A stretch of DNA of 25,974 bases, taken from positions 1 to 25,974 of the forward strand of contig CAIXAY010000520.1 of the NCBI GenBank assembly GCA_903917505.1, given 5' to 3'. The stretch comes from an uncultured beta proteobacterium (lineage in GTDB: Bacteria > Pseudomonadota > Gammaproteobacteria > Burkholderiales > Rhodocyclaceae). The position numbers and the translations under genes are program-made. Positions 22,722 to 25,974 of the stretch are shown here, one piece after another (positions within the stretch are counted from its first letter, which is position 1; each line of letters opens with the position of its first letter). The notes beneath the pieces are model-generated. The model was given only the letters and a program-made list of their open reading frames with translations, was not told the origin of the DNA and made no database searches.

Positions 22722-23885
22722 ATGCCGCTTCTGATTCGCCGCCTGCTCATCGCCCTCGCCGTCATCGCCGCGCTCGCCACCCTCTTCTGGTGGCTGGGCC
22801 GGCCGAAGCCGATCGCCGTCGTCGTCAGGGAAATCGACCGCGGCAAGGTCGAGTCGAGCATCGCCAACACCCGCGCCGGAACCGTCGAAGCCTGCCTGCG
22901 CACCAAGCTGTCGACGATCCTCGGCGGCCGCATCGAGCTGCTCCCCGTCAAGGAAGGCGATCACGTCAAGAAGGGCCAGTTGCTGATGAAGCTGTGGAAC
23001 GAAGATCAGCTGGCGCAGAGTCTTCTCGCGGCGACCCAGGTGACGACCGCGCGGCAGCGCGTCAATGAGGCCTGCGCACAGGCGACCAACGCCGAGCGCG
23101 AAGCCGATCGCCAGACCGCGCTGCGCGAAAAAGGCTTCGTCTCGACGTCGCGCGAGGATTCGGCGCGTACCGAGGCGCAGGCCAAGCGCGCCGGCTGCGA
23201 AGCGACCCGCGCCGATGTCGCGCAGTTCGAGGCCAGGGTCAATGCCGCGCGCATCGAACAGGGGCGCACCGCGCTGTATGCGCCGTTCGACGGCATCATC
23301 GCCAAGATCGTCGGCGAGGTCGGCGAGTACTCGACGCCCTCGCCGCCCGGCGTGCCGACGCCGCCGGCGATCGACCTGATCGACGATTCCTGCCTGTACG
23401 TCAGCGCGCCGATGGACGAAGTCGACGCGCCGAAAATCCATGCCGGCCAGCCGGTGCGGATCAGCCTCGACGCCTTGCCGAAGCAGTCGTTTCCGGGCAC
23501 GGTCAAGCGCGTCGCGCCCTATGTCTCGGCGGTCGAGAAACAGGCGCGCACGGTCGACGTCGAAGCCAACTTCAACGACCCCAAGCAGCCCGGCAAGCTG
23601 CTCGTCGGCTACAGCGCCGACATCGAAGTGATCCTCGCCGCGCGCGAGGACGTCATCCGCGTTCCCACCTCGGCGCTGCTCGAAGGCGGGCGCGTGCTGG
23701 TCGCCGGCGCCGACGGCAAGCTCGAAGAGCGCAAAGTCAAGACCGGGCTGTCCAACTGGGAATACAGCGAAGTGCTCGAAGGCCTCAAGGCCGGCGAACG
23801 CGTCGTCACCTCGCTCGAGCGGGCCGGCGTGAAAGCCGGCGCCGTATACGTCGTCGAAGACAAAGCCAACGCTGCGGCCAAGTAA
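22722..23885 (+). CDS. Periplasmic adaptor subunit (HlyD/MacA-like membrane fusion protein) with four Cys
   Basis: 387-residue membrane fusion protein with an N-terminal anchor helix (about 5-26). A split lipoyl domain follows ('GGRIELLPVKEGDHVKKGQLLMKL' broken around residue 80; second half 'LYAPFDGIIAKIVGEVGEY'). An alpha-helical hairpin lies at about 95-182, then a beta-barrel domain ('CLYVSAPMDEVDA', 'GQPVRISLDAL') and a membrane-proximal domain. Four cysteines sit at 58, 118, 159 and 224; 118 and 159 face each other across the hairpin. ATG 22722 is chosen because it begins directly at the anchor; the frame is open to 22668 but adds only a non-hydrophobic stretch. The ATPase gene follows with a 1-nt overlap (TAATG). 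It links the inner-membrane ABC pump to an outer-membrane channel or the periplasm. The gap 22569-22721 shows nothing I can name. Confidence 0.9.
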   Translation: MPLLIRRLLIALAVIAALATLFWWLGRPKPIAVVVREIDRGKVESSIANTRAGTVEACLRTKLSTILGGRIELLPVKEGDHVKKGQLLMKLWNEDQLAQSLLAATQVTTARQRVNEACAQATNAEREADRQTALREKGFVSTSREDSARTEAQAKRAGCEATRADVAQFEARVNAARIEQGRTALYAPFDGIIAKIVGEVGEYSTPSPPGVPTPPAIDLIDDSCLYVSAPMDEVDAPKIHAGQPVRISLDALPKQSFPGTVKRVAPYVSAVEKQARTVDVEANFNDPKQPGKLLVGYSADIEVILAAREDVIRVPTSALLEGGRVLVAGADGKLEERKVKTGLSNWEYSEVLEGLKAGERVVTSLERAGVKAGAVYVVEDKANAAAK

Positions 23886-24568
23886 TGAGCGCTGCGCTGA
23901 TCGAGCTTTCCGGCATCGAGCGGATCTTCTATCTCGGCGACAGCGAGGTGCATGCGCTGCGCCACCTCGAACTTTCGATCGCTGCCGGCGAGTATGTCGC
24001 CATCATGGGGCCTTCGGGTTCGGGCAAGTCGACCATGCTCAACCTGCTCGGCTTGCTCGACCATCCGAACACTGGCAGCTACCACCTCGAAGGCCGCGAC
24101 GTAACGACGCTTTCGCTCAACGAGCAGGCGCACGTGCGCAGCGAGCGCATCGGCTTCGTTTTCCAGAGCTTCCACCTGGTGCCGCGCCTGACCGCCGCCG
24201 AAAACATCGCCCTGCCGATGATCCTCGCCGGCATCGCCCCAGACGAGCGCGCCAGGCGCGTGAAGCAGGCGCTCAAGGACTACGGCCTGGCCGACCGCGC
24301 CGGCCACCGGCCGGACCAGCTCTCGGGCGGCCAGCGCCAGCGCGTGGCGATTGCCCGCGCGACGATCATGCAGCCGGCGATGATCCTCGCCGACGAACCG
24401 ACCGGCAACCTCGACCGCCACACCGGCGAGGAAGTCATGCGCCTGCTCGAGGAACTCAACGCGCGCGGCGTCACGCTGATCGTCGTTACCCACGACACCA
24501 CGCTGGGGGCACGCGCCCACCGCCAGCTGCTGATGGAAGACGGCGAGCTGAAGCACGATTCAAAATGA
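23885..24568 (+). CDS. MacB/LolD-type ABC ATPase
   Basis: 227-residue cytoplasmic ATPase for the FtsX-like permeases downstream. Walker A is 'GPSGSGKST', the Q-loop 'FVFQSFHLVPRLTAAENIALP', the signature 'LSGGQRQRVAIARA', Walker B 'MILADEPTGNLD' and the switch His lies in 'VTHDTTLG'. 'ADEPTGNLD' and 'SFHLVPRLTA' are hallmarks of the MacB/LolD/FtsE branch rather than importers. Size is standard for a stand-alone subunit (MacB itself is fused to its permease). Its start overlaps the adaptor stop by 1 nt, and 16 nt separate its stop from the permease. Confidence 0.94.
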   Translation: MSAALIELSGIERIFYLGDSEVHALRHLELSIAAGEYVAIMGPSGSGKSTMLNLLGLLDHPNTGSYHLEGRDVTTLSLNEQAHVRSERIGFVFQSFHLVPRLTAAENIALPMILAGIAPDERARRVKQALKDYGLADRAGHRPDQLSGGQRQRVAIARATIMQPAMILADEPTGNLDRHTGEEVMRLLEELNARGVTLIVVTHDTTLGARAHRQLLMEDGELKHDSK

Positions 24569-24584
24569 AAATCAGGGCTTCACC

Positions 24585-25793
24585 ATGCGCACCCCTGACC
24601 TGATCCGCTTCGCCCGCCAAGCGGCGAGCGGCAATCCGCTGCGCACCTGCCTCTTGATCCTGGCGATGTCCATCGGCGTCGCGGCGGTCGTCGTGCTGAC
24701 GGCGCTCGGCGACGGCGCGCGCCGCTACGTGATCGGCGAATTCTCCTCGCTCGGCACCAATCTCGTGATCATCCTGCCCGGCCGCTCGCAGACCGGCGGC
24801 TTCAACCCCGGCAACGCGATCACCAGCACGCCGCGCGACTTGACCATCGACGATGCGCAGGCGCTCTTGCGCGGCAGCGCCGTGCATCGCGTCGTGCCGC
24901 TCGCCGTCGGCACTTCGGAGATCAGCTACGGCGGCAAGCTGCGCGAAGTGATGGTCGCCGGCACCAACGCCGCCTACCTTGAAGTGCGCCGCCTGGCGTT
25001 GGCGCAGGGCCGCTTCCTGACCGACGGCGACTGGCGGCGCGGCGCTTCCGAAGCGGTGATCGGCGCCACGATCCGCGACGAGTTGTTCGGCGCGCAACCG
25101 GCGCTCGGCCAGCTGATCCGCGTCGGCGACCGGCGCTTTCGCGTCGTCGGCGTGATGGCGAGTTCGGGCCAGGGCCTCGGCATGAATACCGACGAGTTGG
25201 TGATCATCCCGGTATCGCTGGCGCAAGCGATGTTCAACAGCAACACGCTGTTTCGCATCATGGTCGAAGCCGGCAGCCGCGAAGCGATCGAAACGGCCAA
25301 GGCGCAGGCCATCGACATCATCAAGCTGCGCCACGAAGGCGAGGAGGACGTGACGGCGATCACCCAGGACGCGGTGCTCGCCACCTTCGACAAGCTGCTC
25401 GGCACGCTGACCCTGGCGGTCGCCGGCATCGCGGCGATCAGCCTGGCCGTGGCCGGCATCCTGGTGATGAACGTGATGCTCGTCTCGGTCAGCCAGCGCA
25501 CCGCCGAGATCGGCCTGCTGAAAGCGCTCGGCGCGACCGGCGCAACGATACGCAACGCCTTTCTCACCGAAGCGGCGATGCTCTCGCTGGCCGGCGCCCT
25601 GCTCGGCTACCTGCTCGGCCAGGGCGGCGCGGCGCTGATCCGCCAGCTCTACCCGACCTTCCCGGCCTTCGCCCCCGACTGGGCGGTGTTCGCCGGGCTG
25701 GGCACCGCGCTGGTCACCGGCATCCTCTTCGGCGTGCAGCCGGCGCGCCGCGCGGCGCGGCTCGACCCGGTGCAATCGCTGGCCAAGCACTGA
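24585..25793 (+). CDS. MacB-like FtsX-domain ABC permease, first of two
   Basis: 402-residue inner-membrane permease with the MacB plan. TM1 is at about 22-45 ('LLILAMSIGVAAVVVLTALG'), followed by 'ARRYVIGEFSSLGTNLVIILPGR' at the start of a large periplasmic domain (about 50-265). Three C-terminal helices follow (about 272-298, 322-345, 362-385) with 'SQRTAEIGLLKALGAT' after TM2, the coupling helix of FtsX proteins. It lacks a fused ATPase. The stop overlaps the ATG of a second permease by 1 nt (TGATG). Confidence 0.93.
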   Translation: MRTPDLIRFARQAASGNPLRTCLLILAMSIGVAAVVVLTALGDGARRYVIGEFSSLGTNLVIILPGRSQTGGFNPGNAITSTPRDLTIDDAQALLRGSAVHRVVPLAVGTSEISYGGKLREVMVAGTNAAYLEVRRLALAQGRFLTDGDWRRGASEAVIGATIRDELFGAQPALGQLIRVGDRRFRVVGVMASSGQGLGMNTDELVIIPVSLAQAMFNSNTLFRIMVEAGSREAIETAKAQAIDIIKLRHEGEEDVTAITQDAVLATFDKLLGTLTLAVAGIAAISLAVAGILVMNVMLVSVSQRTAEIGLLKALGATGATIRNAFLTEAAMLSLAGALLGYLLGQGGAALIRQLYPTFPAFAPDWAVFAGLGTALVTGILFGVQPARRAARLDPVQSLAKH

Positions 25794-25974
25794 TGATCCG
25801 CGCCACCGATTCCATTCACCTGGCGCTGCGCGCCATCACAGCGCACCGCTTGCGCAGCTTCCTGACGCTGCTCGGCATTGCCGTCGGCATTGCCGCCGTC
25901 ATTCTGCTGACCTCGATCGGCGAAGGCGTGCATCGCTTCGTGCTGACCGAGTTCACCCAGTTCGGCACCAACCT
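25793..25974 (+). CDS. MacB-like FtsX-domain ABC permease, second of two (5' part only)
   Basis: ATG 25793 overlaps the previous stop by 1 nt; the frame stays open to the right edge (60 codons). It begins 'MIRATDSIHLALRAITAHRL', then has a TM1 'LLGIAVGIAAVILLTSIGEG' and 'FVLTEFTQFGTN', parallel to the N-terminus of the upstream permease ('GEFSSLGTN'). It is therefore a second, non-identical half-transporter, and a heterodimeric permease is likely. The rest lies outside the window. Confidence 0.9.
   Translation, partial: MIRATDSIHLALRAITAHRLRSFLTLLGIAVGIAAVILLTSIGEGVHRFVLTEFTQFGTN

Overview
The window is about 26 kb of GC-rich bacterial chromosome. Most genes are tightly packed, with 1-4 nt stop/start overlaps. 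Gene content suggests a betaproteobacterium, plausibly of the Rhodocyclales. The pointers are abundant TRAP transporters, a two-component IspD/IspF pair, an E. coli-type GloA, an MCE/Mla-type lipid transporter and a dispersed 'VIPACAGM'-type repeat. The taxon is inference; there is no rRNA or marker tree here. I see no insertion sequence, phage gene, tRNA or CRISPR array, so this looks like core or near-core chromosome rather than an island.

Layout. (1) 1-488: 3' end of a TRAP solute-binding protein gene, closed by a hairpin. (2) 601-1995 (-): APC-type amino-acid permease, divergent from gloA (2215-2607) and a Gfo/Idh/MocA oxidoreductase (2688-3647). (3) 3866-6781: complete TRAP transporter (binding protein, small and large membrane subunits) with a good sigma70-type promoter, a strong terminator inside the operon after the binding-protein gene, and a second terminator at its end. 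(4) 6944-11801: ABC importer with one binding protein, one fused double-length permease and two different ATPase genes. (5) 11879-12007: a 42-residue lysine-rich protein, convergent with a DUF3859-like secreted protein and an EamA/DMT permease on the minus strand.

(6) 13535-18653 (-): the most interesting block. Transcription order is GAF-PP2C phosphatase, HATPase anti-sigma-type kinase, STAS protein with a conserved phosphorylatable Ser, then MlaE-type permease, MlaF-type ATPase, single-MCE-domain protein and PqiC-like lipoprotein. A complete Rsb/SpoII-style partner-switching cassette is joined head to tail to an MCE lipid transporter, with the STAS protein in the slot where MlaB sits in canonical Mla systems. 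This suggests that lipid transport between the inner and outer membranes may be gated by reversible phosphorylation. (7) 18812-21787 (-): ggt, ispD and ispF, probably co-transcribed. (8) 21927-25974 (+): a GST-like protein, then an export cassette of a periplasmic adaptor with four cysteines, a MacB/LolD-type ATPase and two tandem FtsX/MacB-type permeases; the second permease runs off the window.

Functional themes are uptake of organic acids, amino acids and an unassigned ABC substrate; glutathione and methylglyoxal chemistry (gloA, ggt, GST-like); isoprenoid precursor synthesis; and envelope lipid transport and export. Many very long antisense open frames are GC-driven shadows and are not annotated.
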